From the NCBI GenBank assembly GCA_023423335.1, contig JAFAFU010000059.1, positions 62,001 through 126,000 on the forward strand: DNA of 64,000 bases, in the 5' to 3' direction. Shown one piece after another: positions 24,665 to 33,598 of this stretch. The notes beneath the pieces are model-generated. The model was not told where the DNA came from. It was given only the letters and a program-made list of their open reading frames with translations, and ran no database searches. This DNA is from Bacillota bacterium (lineage in GTDB: Bacteria; Bacillota; Clostridia; Lachnospirales; Lachnospiraceae). Position numbers and translations under genes: made by a program. Position 1 is the first letter of the stretch. Every line of letters begins with the position of its first letter.

Positions 24665-26035
24665 ATGAAGATAAGAAGGTATGGTTTTATGCTGCTGGTG
24701 CTGCTTGCGATACTTCTGACAATGACAGCCTGCAGTAAGAAGAAGCTGGCGGAGCCGGTGGGGGTTATGTCCACAGAGACGTTATTTGAAGGCAATGCGA
24801 ACCTGAATGTATATGCCGTTCAGGAAGACAGGTATATGATCGAGCTTTTTGAACGGTTTCGATACGATATATTCAAGACCCAGGCAGCAGGCATTACCGT
24901 CACCTGGTTTGAGGATATGGCATCCCTGGTGCAGACCGTGACCACGGAAATGATGGGCGGAGGAGGCCCGGATGTGCTGTTCTTTTATCCGGATACCTTT
25001 GACAGCTCCTATCATCTGATCAAAAATAATATGTTTGCCGATCTGAATCCGATTATTGAAGAGACGGAATATAAGCTGGAGGTTTTGAACCCTGCCGTCA
25101 TGGATGCAGGAATTTTCAAGGAAAAGCGCCTGTTCATGCCAATCAACTACTCCGTAGATATGTTTATTGCAGTGGATGATTTTCTTACCAGCGACGTATC
25201 CTTTGACGGAATGGAAACAATGGAGGACTTCATGGATGCCCATGAAAGATATGTCTCCTCCAAGTCAAGGGAAGGAAATATATTTAACTTTACAAACTCT
25301 TTCTCCCTGCCGGAATTCTTAAACCTGTGCAATGTAAAGGTAGTGGATTTTTCGACCAAGAAGGTCGTCTGTGACGATAAGGAACTGAGAAAATATGTCG
25401 ACTGGTACAGGGAGTTGCAGCAATATTTTGTGAAGGATGCAACCGTATTTGAGGGATACAACGATCAAAACTACGGCCCGATTCTGGAAGGGGATATGGT
25501 GTTCCTGAATAATTACCAGGTGACCAATCATAACAGTGTGAAATTCGGACTGTCCTTATATAAAGAATTGTCCGGGAATGAGGAAGCGGACTTCTATTCC
25601 TTATCCGACCTTAATAGCGGTACCAGTACGGCGGTTATCGGCTTATGCGGCGCGGTAAATAAAAACTCGGAGCATAAGGCGGAGGCTTTCGAGCTGATTA
25701 AATGTGCCCTTTCCAAGAGTATGCAGGAAAACCGGCAGAATTATCTGACCCCGGTGCGCAGTTCCGTACTGGAGTACCAGATGCTGGACTTAAGCTCGAA
25801 GAGCACCTATAATTTTAATTACGAAGGCACTTCCGTACAGATTGTGCCGCTAACAGCGCGGGAGGAAGCCACGTTCCGGAGATTCGTGCAGGAGCCGGGA
25901 AATGTCATAGTACGGGACAATAAGTATAATTTTATCCTGACGGAGGTTTTTGCCGATTACATCGCAGGCTTCGGCAATTGGGAGGATTCCCTGAACCAAG
26001 CAAAGCATAGGCTTAAGATATATCTGAACGAATAA
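24665..26035 (+). CDS. Extracellular solute-binding lipoprotein, carbohydrate ABC importer
   Basis: 456 residues with a type II signal peptide (lipobox LTMTACSKKK, Cys about 20). The rest is a bacterial solute-binding protein family 1 fold: NVYAVQEDRYMIELFERF, then VTWFEDMASLVQTVTTEM and GGGGPDVLFFYPDTF, where DVLF is typical of sugar-binding lobes. It captures an unknown oligosaccharide and delivers it to the two permeases encoded directly downstream. ATG 24665 follows GGGAGGA. Given the xylanase island next door, xylo-oligosaccharide is a reasonable but unproven ligand. Confidence 0.9.
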   Translation: MKIRRYGFMLLVLLAILLTMTACSKKKLAEPVGVMSTETLFEGNANLNVYAVQEDRYMIELFERFRYDIFKTQAAGITVTWFEDMASLVQTVTTEMMGGGGPDVLFFYPDTFDSSYHLIKNNMFADLNPIIEETEYKLEVLNPAVMDAGIFKEKRLFMPINYSVDMFIAVDDFLTSDVSFDGMETMEDFMDAHERYVSSKSREGNIFNFTNSFSLPEFLNLCNVKVVDFSTKKVVCDDKELRKYVDWYRELQQYFVKDATVFEGYNDQNYGPILEGDMVFLNNYQVTNHNSVKFGLSLYKELSGNEEADFYSLSDLNSGTSTAVIGLCGAVNKNSEHKAEAFELIKCALSKSMQENRQNYLTPVRSSVLEYQMLDLSSKSTYNFNYEGTSVQIVPLTAREEATFRRFVQEPGNVIVRDNKYNFILTEVFADYIAGFGNWEDSLNQAKHRLKIYLNE

Positions 26036-26072
26036 TAAGATTTTGATAATATTAAGAAAGGTAAGTGCCAAG

Positions 26073-26930
26073 ATGATTAAGAAGAAGATAAAACCGTATC
26101 TATTCATCGCGCCCTCCGTAATTGGTCTTATAATCTTTTACATAGCACCGTTTCTGGTGAACATAGGCTATTGTTTTTCCTGGGCGGAGGACGATTCCGT
26201 ATCACCCCTGAACCTGTTTAGAAACATCGGACATGTATTTACCAGCTATTCCTTTCAACTGGCGATTAAGAATAATGCAGTATTCCTGATCCTGGCGCTG
26301 CCGGCCATTATTGTGATATCCTTTCTGTTGGCCGTTCTTCTGTTGAAGGCTACGAGTTCCAATGCCGTTTTTCGGACCGCATTCTTTATGCCGTTGGTAA
26401 TTCCTACGGCTGCAACCATTGTCGTATTTCAGATTCTGTTTGAACGGGAAGGCTTTATTAACCATGTATTAAACGTTATGAACCTTGATACGGTTAATTT
26501 CCTAAACAGCAGCTTCAGCCTGCTCATTATGGTTCTGATCTATGTATGGAAATACTGCGGCTATAATATGCTGCTCTTTATCGTCGGGATCAATACGATC
26601 CCGAAGGAATATTATGAGGCGGCCAGAATTGACGGGGCAGGAAGGGTCAAGTGCCTCTGGTACATTACTCTGAGGCTGGTGAAGTCTACCATGTTCTTTG
26701 TCATTATCATGTCACTGATCAACTCCTTCAAGATATTCCGGGAGGTATACCAGTTGACCGGAGATACGCCGCCGGATAACCTGTATCTGATGCAGCATTA
26801 CCTGAATAACAATTTTAATAATTTTAATTACCAGAACCTGTCCATTGCTTCTCTGATTACGTTCACATTTATTTTATTTGTGCTGGGTATTCTTTATATC
26901 AGGAGAAACCGGCTTGATAAGGGGGTATAG
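26073..26930 (+). CDS. Carbohydrate ABC transporter permease (MalF/UgpA type)
   Basis: 285 residues and six membrane helices. The EAA loop, which docks the ATPase, is visible as YYEAARIDGAGRVKCLWYITLRLV near residue 180. N-terminal IKPYLFIAPSVIGLIIFYIAPF is typical of CUT1 permeases. Start ATG 26073 is preferred, with GAAAGG upstream. It is followed after 3 bases by the second permease. Confidence 0.92.
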   Translation: MIKKKIKPYLFIAPSVIGLIIFYIAPFLVNIGYCFSWAEDDSVSPLNLFRNIGHVFTSYSFQLAIKNNAVFLILALPAIIVISFLLAVLLLKATSSNAVFRTAFFMPLVIPTAATIVVFQILFEREGFINHVLNVMNLDTVNFLNSSFSLLIMVLIYVWKYCGYNMLLFIVGINTIPKEYYEAARIDGAGRVKCLWYITLRLVKSTMFFVIIMSLINSFKIFREVYQLTGDTPPDNLYLMQHYLNNNFNNFNYQNLSIASLITFTFILFVLGILYIRRNRLDKGV

Positions 26931-26933
26931 GGG

Positions 26934-27794
26934 ATGAGATATTTAAGAAATACCGTACTGGGACTGTTGTGCCTGGTTATATTGTTTCCGATCATATTTA
27001 CCTTTACCAACTCCTTTAGTGACCATAACTCCATTATCGACATGTATGGCGCTGTTCTGTCCGGCGGAAGCGATGAAGAAGTGGCAAAATACGGGGAATA
27101 TGTTTCCCTGAATATGTTTCCGGGAGACTCCTCCCTGGAGCAATACAAAAATGTTCTGTGGTACCGGACGGATGCTATCCAGGCCTTTTGGAACTCGGTC
27201 ATATACACAGTAACCATAGTGGCTTTTCAAGTGGTTATATCGGCTTTGGCTGCTTATGCATATGCAAAGCTGAATTTTAAGTTCAAAAATACTCTTTATT
27301 TTATCAGTATCATAATAATGATTATGCCGCAGCAGGTAACCCTGGTACCGAACTTCTTCATGCTGAACAAATTCGGTTGGATGGACTCTGCGCTGGCGGT
27401 AACGGTACCGGCCATTTTCTCCACCTTTGGCGTATTCCTTCTGACCCAGTTTATGAAGGACATTCCGGGAGAAATCAGTGAAGCCGCCAGAATTGACGGT
27501 GCAGGGGACTTTAGGATCTTCCGGAAGATTATCCTGCCGCAGGCGAAGGGGGCCGTTGCGGCACTGGTTCTGCTCTCCTTCGTTGAGAACTGGAATATGG
27601 TTGAGGCTCCCCTGATCTTTCTTAAGAATAAGCAGCTATTCCCGCTTTCCATCATCCTGAATACGAATTCTATGGCAAGTCTGGGTACGGCATTTGCAAT
27701 CGGTGCAGTGTTTATGCTGTTTCCGCTGATATTGTTCCTGCTGTTCGAGGAGGATCTGGTGGAAAGCATCGGCTTTACCAATTTAACCATGTAG
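26934..27794 (+). CDS. Carbohydrate ABC transporter permease (MalG/UgpE type)
   Basis: 286 residues, six membrane helices, EAA loop SEAARIDGAGDFRIFRKIILPQ near residue 180. It has an insert of about 50 residues between helices 1 and 2 (DHNSIIDMYGAVLSGGSDEEVAKYGEY...), as in some clostridial members. It pairs with the upstream permease. No ATP-binding subunit is encoded in this operon, so a shared MsmK-type ATPase elsewhere is likely. Confidence 0.92.
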   Translation: MRYLRNTVLGLLCLVILFPIIFTFTNSFSDHNSIIDMYGAVLSGGSDEEVAKYGEYVSLNMFPGDSSLEQYKNVLWYRTDAIQAFWNSVIYTVTIVAFQVVISALAAYAYAKLNFKFKNTLYFISIIIMIMPQQVTLVPNFFMLNKFGWMDSALAVTVPAIFSTFGVFLLTQFMKDIPGEISEAARIDGAGDFRIFRKIILPQAKGAVAALVLLSFVENWNMVEAPLIFLKNKQLFPLSIILNTNSMASLGTAFAIGAVFMLFPLILFLLFEEDLVESIGFTNLTM

Positions 27795-27809
27795 GAGGGA
27801 GTCATAGCG

Positions 27810-28907
27810 ATGAGTATAAAGAAGAAGATTTTAATGCATATCGGAGCGGCAGCCATATTAATTATGCTGGTATTTACCCTTTTTTCGGAGGAATTATCCG
27901 GGGATGAGCTGGTGACGGTGGCAACCGTTACTTCCCAAAAGGGAACCTTTTATGAGGATATCACCTTTAACGGGTACATAGATTATGCGGTGAAGACAGT
28001 CGTGGAAGCGCCCTTCTACCTGGAGATAGAAGAGGTCCTGCTTCCCGCCAATACCCTGGTTAAGACAGGAGATGTGATTGCCCTTTGCAAGGGCTTTCAG
28101 GTAGAGAAGTCCATTCTTCAGATGGAGGCTTCCCTTCAGGCAATGAAGGTTGAGGTCATGAAGCTGAAGGGGAATTTGGAAACAATAACGAGTGATGTGG
28201 AGAAACGCTTTGCCGAGATTGATATCCGGTTAAAGGAGATTGCTATCGAGGAGGCACAGAATAAATATGATGAGGTAGTGACCTGCTTCAATGAAGACTA
28301 TAATCTGATCGCCAATGCGGAAGGGAAGCTTTCCGTTCAGAATCTGGCCGAGGGGAAACAGGTTGCCTCCGGTGATACCATGTATGAAATTGCCGATGCA
28401 GCTACCCTTCAAGCCGTATTTACCAGTCCGTCCTCCCAGGAGGAGTATCTGAACACAGGGGACAGGATTACCGTAGAAGTGACGGTGTATAAGCGCGGCG
28501 AGAGCCTGGACTGGGTTCGTGATCTTCAGGCCTTGAAGCTTGAGGTATTAACGAAGAAGACGGAGGCCGGCATTACCACCTATAAAACGGATGTTAAGCC
28601 GGATAAGAATGAAAGGATTGACCCCCAGCAGCTTCAAGCGACAATGACCAGACAGGTTGCCACCTATTCGAGGCTTCTGCCCCATGGCTGCATCCAGAGG
28701 GATATGGGGAACAGCTATATTTATGTGGTAACAACCCGTCGGAACCTTTTTACGGTGGAACACTATCTTCAGAGGCTGGAGATTAATGTGCTTTCCTCCA
28801 ATGAGTACTATACGGCGGTCTCCGGTGAGACGCTCACGGATTATAATATTGTCTACACAGCGGACGGCCCGCTCAAAGACGGACAGCGGGTAAGAGTAGA
28901 AAAATAA
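27810..28907 (+). CDS. HlyD/RND-type membrane fusion (adaptor) protein
   Basis: 365 residues. One N-terminal membrane segment (ILMHIGAAAILIMLVFTLF) is followed by a split lipoyl (barrel-sandwich) domain: first half TVVEAPFYLEIEEVLLPANTLVKTGD near 65-85, second half LIANAEGKLSVQNLAEGKQVASGD near 170. An alpha-hairpin of about 60 residues sits between them. A beta-barrel (VFTSPSSQEEYLNTGDRITVEV) and a membrane-proximal domain complete the fold. Such adaptors normally serve efflux pumps, but no pump is encoded here; the gene is the last of a sugar-import operon (15 bases after the permease). Confidence 0.8.
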   Translation: MSIKKKILMHIGAAAILIMLVFTLFSEELSGDELVTVATVTSQKGTFYEDITFNGYIDYAVKTVVEAPFYLEIEEVLLPANTLVKTGDVIALCKGFQVEKSILQMEASLQAMKVEVMKLKGNLETITSDVEKRFAEIDIRLKEIAIEEAQNKYDEVVTCFNEDYNLIANAEGKLSVQNLAEGKQVASGDTMYEIADAATLQAVFTSPSSQEEYLNTGDRITVEVTVYKRGESLDWVRDLQALKLEVLTKKTEAGITTYKTDVKPDKNERIDPQQLQATMTRQVATYSRLLPHGCIQRDMGNSYIYVVTTRRNLFTVEHYLQRLEINVLSSNEYYTAVSGETLTDYNIVYTADGPLKDGQRVRVEK

Positions 28908-29007
28908 CAGGGATATAAGATATACCTGTGCAGGCTCATTTCAAAGGGATGAATGTTTTTTCGGTACGAGTCATAGAATTAGATAAAGGAGACCTTATGG
29001 AGGTTAT

Positions 29008-29424
29008 ATGAAGAGGCTTAAGTTTACTTTTCTGCTTCTTATGATAGTCGTTATCGTGCCTTTATTTGCAGGCTGCAAAACGGAGGATACAGATGTTAAA
29101 AAATTAAGGGATTTAGACTTTACGGTAGTTGAAGATGCAGATCTTCCGGGGGAATTAAAGGAGATTATCGATGAGAAAAAAGAGAATCCGTTCAAGCTGT
29201 CCTATTCCAATAAGGACAATCTGTACATTGTAGTTGGATACGGCAAGCAGAACAGCGGTGGATATAGCATCTCCGTGGAAGATTTATACCTTACCAGCAA
29301 TGCAATCTATATCGATACGAACCTGATCGGCCCGTCCCAGGATGATCTGGTTACACAGGGGGTGACTTATCCTTATATTGTAGTCAAGCTGGAATTCCTG
29401 GATAAAAGTATCGTTTTTGAATAG
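29008..29424 (+). CDS. PrcB C-terminal domain lipoprotein
   Basis: 138 residues with lipobox LFAGCKTED (Cys about 23). The C-terminal half (NLYIVVGYGKQNSGGYSISVEDLYL ... TYPYIVVKLE) matches the PrcB C-terminal domain named after the Treponema dentilisin complex, which in Firmicutes occurs in small extracytoplasmic proteins of unknown role. Start ATG 29008 has a GGAGGTTAT ribosome site. It stands alone after the ABC operon. Confidence 0.8.
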   Translation: MKRLKFTFLLLMIVVIVPLFAGCKTEDTDVKKLRDLDFTVVEDADLPGELKEIIDEKKENPFKLSYSNKDNLYIVVGYGKQNSGGYSISVEDLYLTSNAIYIDTNLIGPSQDDLVTQGVTYPYIVVKLEFLDKSIVFE

Positions 29425-29716
29425 GAATACCGGGTCGGATACCGGGAATTCAAATCAGCAAAGTCAACGAAATACAACAATATTTAGAGGGTTTAGAGGA
29501 AACTTAAACTATATATTGTAGTTTAAAAAAATTCGTAAGAATAGTTATTTTTGGATGAATTATACATGGCTTTTTTGTGCATAATGATATTGTGTTTAGG
29601 TATTAAGGTATAGGAATGAGAAAATATTCCATAAAAAAATAGGTAAAACAATCTCAATTACTGTGCATATTTTTCTATATAAAGCCTTGACAGATGGCAA
29701 ATTGTCTGAAAATTTG
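29425..29716. other. Gap with no recognised gene
   Basis: AT-rich stretch between the PrcB-type gene and the veg promoter. I see no ORF of merit, RNA motif or strong hairpin. An isolated TTGACA at 29687 has no matching -10. Confidence 0.4.
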
Positions 29717-29746
29717 TTGACAATTATTAGGATTTCGTGCTATAAT
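29717..29746 (+). promoter_or_regulatory. Strong sigma-A promoter of veg
   Basis: Consensus TTGACA (29717-29722), 18-base spacer, consensus TATAAT (29741-29746). The B. subtilis veg promoter is likewise among the strongest known. Confidence 0.75.
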
Positions 29747-29855
29747 ACCTATGATGCATGGGATTTGTAACAGAATTTTGTATAAATGTTCGATATGTCC
29801 GGAATGTAAATATCAGGATTCAGGATATAGAGATACATTAGTAAGGAGCAGATCA

Positions 29856-30101
29856 ATGATGAAGCAAAATGATGTTAATAAGGTACGAAATGCGGTAATA
29901 AGTCATATGGGCAGCAAGGTTAAGATCAGAATCAACCGGGGCAGACATAAAATAGATGAGACAGAAGGTGTTATATCTGAAACTTATCCGAGTATTTTTC
30001 TGATTAAGATTCAGGAGAATAAGGATATGCCGGTACGCATTATGTCATATAGCTATACAGATATAATAACTAAGGATGTAGAATTGATACTATGTAGCTA
30101 A
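29856..30101 (+). CDS. veg: Veg family protein
   Basis: 81 residues. It matches Veg: VNKVRNAVISHMGSKVKIRINRGRHKI followed by EGVISETYPSIFLIKI and MSYSYTDIITKDVEL. In B. subtilis Veg is abundant and stimulates biofilm matrix genes through SinR; its molecular role is unclear. ATG 29856 is set by AAGGAG (29843-29848). The leader of about 100 bases contains open reading in the same frame from ATG 29751 but no ribosome site there. Confidence 0.92.
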   Translation: MMKQNDVNKVRNAVISHMGSKVKIRINRGRHKIDETEGVISETYPSIFLIKIQENKDMPVRIMSYSYTDIITKDVELILCS

Positions 30102-30114
30102 TCGCAGAAGATAG

Positions 30115-30152
30115 AGCTGAAACCAGGATGTGCTTGGTTTCAGCTTATTTTT
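30115..30152 (+). terminator. Terminator of veg
   Basis: AGCTGAAACCA and TGGTTTCAGCT pair, followed by TATTTTT. Confidence 0.85.
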
Positions 30153-30327
30153 ATGCCCTGCGGTCCGGCTTTGCCGAACCACATTGTCCCGGACCAGGAA
30201 GCCTGGCAGAAATACCCGGATCAACTTGTATAAAATTTCGCAACTGGAGCACATAAAACGCTTATCCCTCGAATATGATATGACAGAGGCATTCCATCGT
30301 ATGTCCAAATTCAAGGAGGGATTTTAA

Positions 30328-31896
30328 GTGGAGTTAATAAAAAAGAATATTCATATGAATAAATTGAAATGTAAGAGCACCCTGCAACTTACATTGGATG
30401 ATGATTTTAATGTCCCCGATATCAAACCGGACATTGATAAGATAGTTACAGAGCAGGGAGATATCAGAATCAGCGACATTAAAGCGATGAATGGGAAGCT
30501 TCTGGTTAAGGGTGGACTGATTTTCAATGTTCTCTATCTTAGTGAAGAGGACCAAAGACCGATACATAATATCTCCGGGGAAATCCCCTTCGATGAAGTT
30601 ATCAATATGGAACTGACCTGCGCAGATGACGATCCGATTATTCGATGGGATCTTGAGGATTTGTCCACCGGTCTGATTAATTCCAGAAAGCTTAGTGTGA
30701 AATCCATCGTCCGGCTCAATGTGGGGGTGGAAGAACTGTATGATGAAGAGACTGCCGTCATGGTGGAAGGAACGGAGGATATCCAGTACATCAACAAGAA
30801 GGTTGAGATTACAAATGTTTGCATCAATAAGAAGGATACCTTCCGGATTAAGGATGAGCTTCTTCTGCCCACAAACAAGGGGAATGTCTCCTCCATTCTG
30901 TATTCGGACCTTCAGCTTAACAATGTAGAGGTCAGGCTGTTAGAGGATAAATTTATGATCAAGGGAGAGCTTCCTGTATTTGTTCTCTATACCTGTGAAG
31001 ATGAGGAAAATCCGATTGAGTACTATGAAACGGAGATCCCCTTCAATGGAACCGTTGACTGCAATGGCTGCAATGAGGACATGGTGGAGGATATTACCTT
31101 CCGTATCCTGAATAAGAACCTTGATATCAAGGCGGACGCCGACGGAGAAGAGCGGGTTCTGGATATTGAAGTAATCCTGGAGATGGGAATTAAGGTTTAT
31201 GAGACAGAGGAACCGGAAATCATCTGTGATGTTTACAGCCCATCCAAGGAGATTACGCCGATCATACGTAATGCAACCTATGAGAATCTTGTAATTAAGA
31301 ATAACAGTAAATACAGGATCGCAGACAGAATCACCGTACCGGAGAACCAACCTAAAATCCTTCAAATCTGTCATGCCAATGGGATCATTAAAATTGATGA
31401 TATCATTCCGGAGGGGAACGAGCTGCAGGTGGAGGGTGTAATTGAGGTAGGTATTCTTTATATCTCAGAGGATGACAGCAGACCGCTCAATTCCCTGAAG
31501 GGTGTTGTACCCTTCATCCAGAATATTGAAGTGAAGGGAATAAAGCCGGACAGCACCTTCGAGGTTAAGCCGAATATCGACCAGATGAGTGTCATGATGC
31601 TGGATAGCGATGAGATCGAGGTTAAGGCTACGATGAACCTGAATACCATCGTATTCGATAAGATTACGGAAGCAATTATAACCGATATTGAAGTGGCGGA
31701 CCTGGATCTGGAAAAGCTGCAGTCAATGCCAGGAATGATCGGATATGTTGTAAAACCGGGGGACAGTCTGTGGAAGATTGCAAAGAGATATTATACCACG
31801 GTGGATTCCATCATGGGAATCAATCATATGGAGGATGACCGGATCAAAGAGGGCGATAAGCTCATTATTATGAAAAAGGTAGATACCGTGCTTTGA
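30328..31896 (+). CDS. SPOCS (DUF3794) repeat protein with C-terminal LysM
   Basis: 522 residues. Three SPOCS-type repeats are visible: the first at about 30-125, the second near 165-265 and the third near 330-435. They share segments like LLVKGGLIFNVLYLSEEDQRPIHN and LQVEGVIEVGILYISEDDSRPL. A LysM domain ends the protein (MIGYVVKPGDSLWKIAKRYY, about 470-515), which binds peptidoglycan or chitin-type glycans. This architecture is typical of clostridial spore coat or cortex proteins. The start is GTG 30328 with GGAGGG 7 bases upstream. Confidence 0.9.
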   Translation: MELIKKNIHMNKLKCKSTLQLTLDDDFNVPDIKPDIDKIVTEQGDIRISDIKAMNGKLLVKGGLIFNVLYLSEEDQRPIHNISGEIPFDEVINMELTCADDDPIIRWDLEDLSTGLINSRKLSVKSIVRLNVGVEELYDEETAVMVEGTEDIQYINKKVEITNVCINKKDTFRIKDELLLPTNKGNVSSILYSDLQLNNVEVRLLEDKFMIKGELPVFVLYTCEDEENPIEYYETEIPFNGTVDCNGCNEDMVEDITFRILNKNLDIKADADGEERVLDIEVILEMGIKVYETEEPEIICDVYSPSKEITPIIRNATYENLVIKNNSKYRIADRITVPENQPKILQICHANGIIKIDDIIPEGNELQVEGVIEVGILYISEDDSRPLNSLKGVVPFIQNIEVKGIKPDSTFEVKPNIDQMSVMMLDSDEIEVKATMNLNTIVFDKITEAIITDIEVADLDLEKLQSMPGMIGYVVKPGDSLWKIAKRYYTTVDSIMGINHMEDDRIKEGDKLIIMKKVDTVL

Positions 31897-32085
31897 TTTT
31901 ATCATGTATTAAGGATTCGCAGAAAGTATCCGATATATAGACTACAGGAAACCACTTTCCCGCAGCCTTCGCTTTTGAGCATTCCTGGCTGTAGGAAGGA
32001 GCGATGTACCAGGGAGGGGCTTCCTCCAAAACCAAGGATGGAACCAGGAAAGAAGGCGGCAGCCTTCTTAGAAAGGGAGGATAAA

Positions 32086-32685
32086 ATGAGTGTAGGTAAT
32101 ATCGGGGCTGTGAAGAATGAATACGGGAATACAACCTCAGGGGCAAAGCCAAACCAGTCAAAAAATTCGGAAAAGGTAAATCCGAAGCATTCGGAGAGTG
32201 AAGCTGCAATATATGAAAAAGGCAGCGCCTCTGAGAACCCGAAGATTTATCAGAGGGATAGTGTGACGGTGGACCGGATGCTGGAAGAGGCAGAGAAACG
32301 ATCACAGAATCTTAGAAGTCTTGTTGAGAAGATGCTCCTGAAACAGGGAGAGACCTTTACGGAGAGCACGGACATCTATGCGCTCCTTCGGGAGGGCAAG
32401 GTAAAGGCAGACCCGGAGACCAGAGCCCAAGCGCAGAAGGATATTGCAGAGGATGGCTATTGGGGCGTCAAGCAGACTTCGGACCGGCTGGTATCCTTTG
32501 CAAAAGCATTATCCGGCAGTGATCCGGCCAAGGCGGACGCCTTGATTGATGCTGTTAAAAAGGGCTTTGAGGAGGCAACGAAAGCCTGGGGAGGAAATCT
32601 TCCTGAGATCTGCGGCAATACGATGGATGAGACCATCCGCAAGCTGGAGGAATGGAGAGATTCCGTGAATGGGACTGAGGCATAA
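32086..32685 (+). CDS. Conserved hypothetical protein, Lachnospiraceae type
   Basis: 199 residues. The N-terminal 70 residues are low-complexity and polar; the C-terminal 120 are helical (VDRMLEEAEKRSQNLRSLVEKMLLKQG, then EDGYWGVKQTSDRLVSFAKALSG and DAVKKGFEEATKAWGGNLPEICG). The helical part resembles hypothetical proteins found in Lachnospiraceae with no assigned function. No membrane segment. ATG 32086 follows AAGGGAGG. Confidence 0.65.
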   Translation: MSVGNIGAVKNEYGNTTSGAKPNQSKNSEKVNPKHSESEAAIYEKGSASENPKIYQRDSVTVDRMLEEAEKRSQNLRSLVEKMLLKQGETFTESTDIYALLREGKVKADPETRAQAQKDIAEDGYWGVKQTSDRLVSFAKALSGSDPAKADALIDAVKKGFEEATKAWGGNLPEICGNTMDETIRKLEEWRDSVNGTEA

Positions 32686-32721
32686 GAATAGGGAAAGCCT
32701 GCCATTATAAACGATAATATT

Positions 32722-32765
32722 AAGGGCTGGCTGCGGGACCGATCAGGTTTTGCAGACAGCCCTTT
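32722..32765 (+). terminator. Terminator after the helical hypothetical gene
   Basis: AAGGGCTG (32722) and CAGCCCTT (32757-32764) with a long interior, ending in TTT. Confidence 0.5.
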
Positions 32766-32900
32766 CAGAAACAGGATAAAAGACTTTAATTATTTTTTAA
32801 TTCTGTATACCGGAAAATGTGGTATGATATATGGGTACGAAGGGTTTCTGCCGCAGGCAGCGGCCGGCCGGCCGGAATACTATTAACGGAGGTAATCATT

Positions 32901-33395
32901 ATGTCGAAAATATCGAACCAGCGTAAAGCAACCTATTATATCGGAATGGGCATGACCCTGATTGGCTTCCTACTGTTTATATCCTTGTTCTTCTCTGCGT
33001 TTGGCCTTATGGGCGGATTCTTTGACAACGGAATCGGAAATCCTTTTGATGAAGGGAGGGGAAATCCCTTTGGCGGAGGGATAGGAAACTCCTTTGGACG
33101 GGCGTTTATCGGAATGCTTCTGATGATAGGAGGACAGATTGTATCGAGAATCGGTGCCAGGGGTGCGGCAGGCTCCGGGATCATCCTGGATCCTGAGCGG
33201 GCGAGGGAAGACCTAAGTCCCTATACGGAAGCGGCCGGAGGTATGATTAATGATGTGATCAGTAATATTGATGTCTTTGACCGAAAGCACGCATCCGGCG
33301 AAACGAAGGAGATCGTTAAAATTAAATGCAGGGAATGCGGGGCCTTAAATGAGGAGGACGCCAAATTCTGCAAGGCCTGCGGGAAGGAGATGTAA
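32901..33395 (+). CDS. Small membrane protein with Gly/Asn-Pro-Phe repeat and zinc ribbon
   Basis: 164 residues. Two membrane segments (about 14-36 and 66-84) are separated by a loop in which GNPFDEGRGNPFGGGIGNSFGR shows a short GNPF/GNSF repeat. The C terminus carries a zinc-ribbon (CRECGALNEEDAKFCKACGKE). No family is recognised. GGAGGTAATC precedes the ATG. Codon use resembles the neighbours. Confidence 0.65.
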   Translation: MSKISNQRKATYYIGMGMTLIGFLLFISLFFSAFGLMGGFFDNGIGNPFDEGRGNPFGGGIGNSFGRAFIGMLLMIGGQIVSRIGARGAAGSGIILDPERAREDLSPYTEAAGGMINDVISNIDVFDRKHASGETKEIVKIKCRECGALNEEDAKFCKACGKEM

Positions 33396-33403
33396 GGGGC
33401 CTG

Positions 33404-33545
33404 GTGTGAAGAAAAAGCATCTTCACACGGGAAGAACTGCAAAGTTTGTACAAAGGTGCTCACTCCTTGTTCTTCCGGATATTTGAGATGCCGCATAGCG
33501 GCATCATATTGTGTTAGTGTGAATGATAAAAGAATAATTCACACT
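33404..33545. other. Hairpin-rich gap before the ANT(6)-like gene
   Basis: Three hairpins: GTGTGAAG/CTTCACAC (33404-33428), ATGCCGC-atag-GCGGCAT (33488-33505) and AGTGTGAAT/ATTCACACT (33516-33545). The first and third share a GTGTGAA core. None has a clear T run. Confidence 0.45.
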
Positions 33546-33598
33546 TAGAAGCTTGGGCCGAGGATTGCGCAGGGGCATCGGCAGCATGGAGGATTTAT

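Noticed and set aside
29751..29855. N-terminal extension of veg with a CxxC motif
   Set aside because: It is in frame but has no ribosome site, and Veg proteins normally start at the ATG at 29856.
30130..30327. Small frame just before the SPOCS gene
   Set aside because: No ribosome site at its start and no family; the sequence looks like leader with short hairpins.
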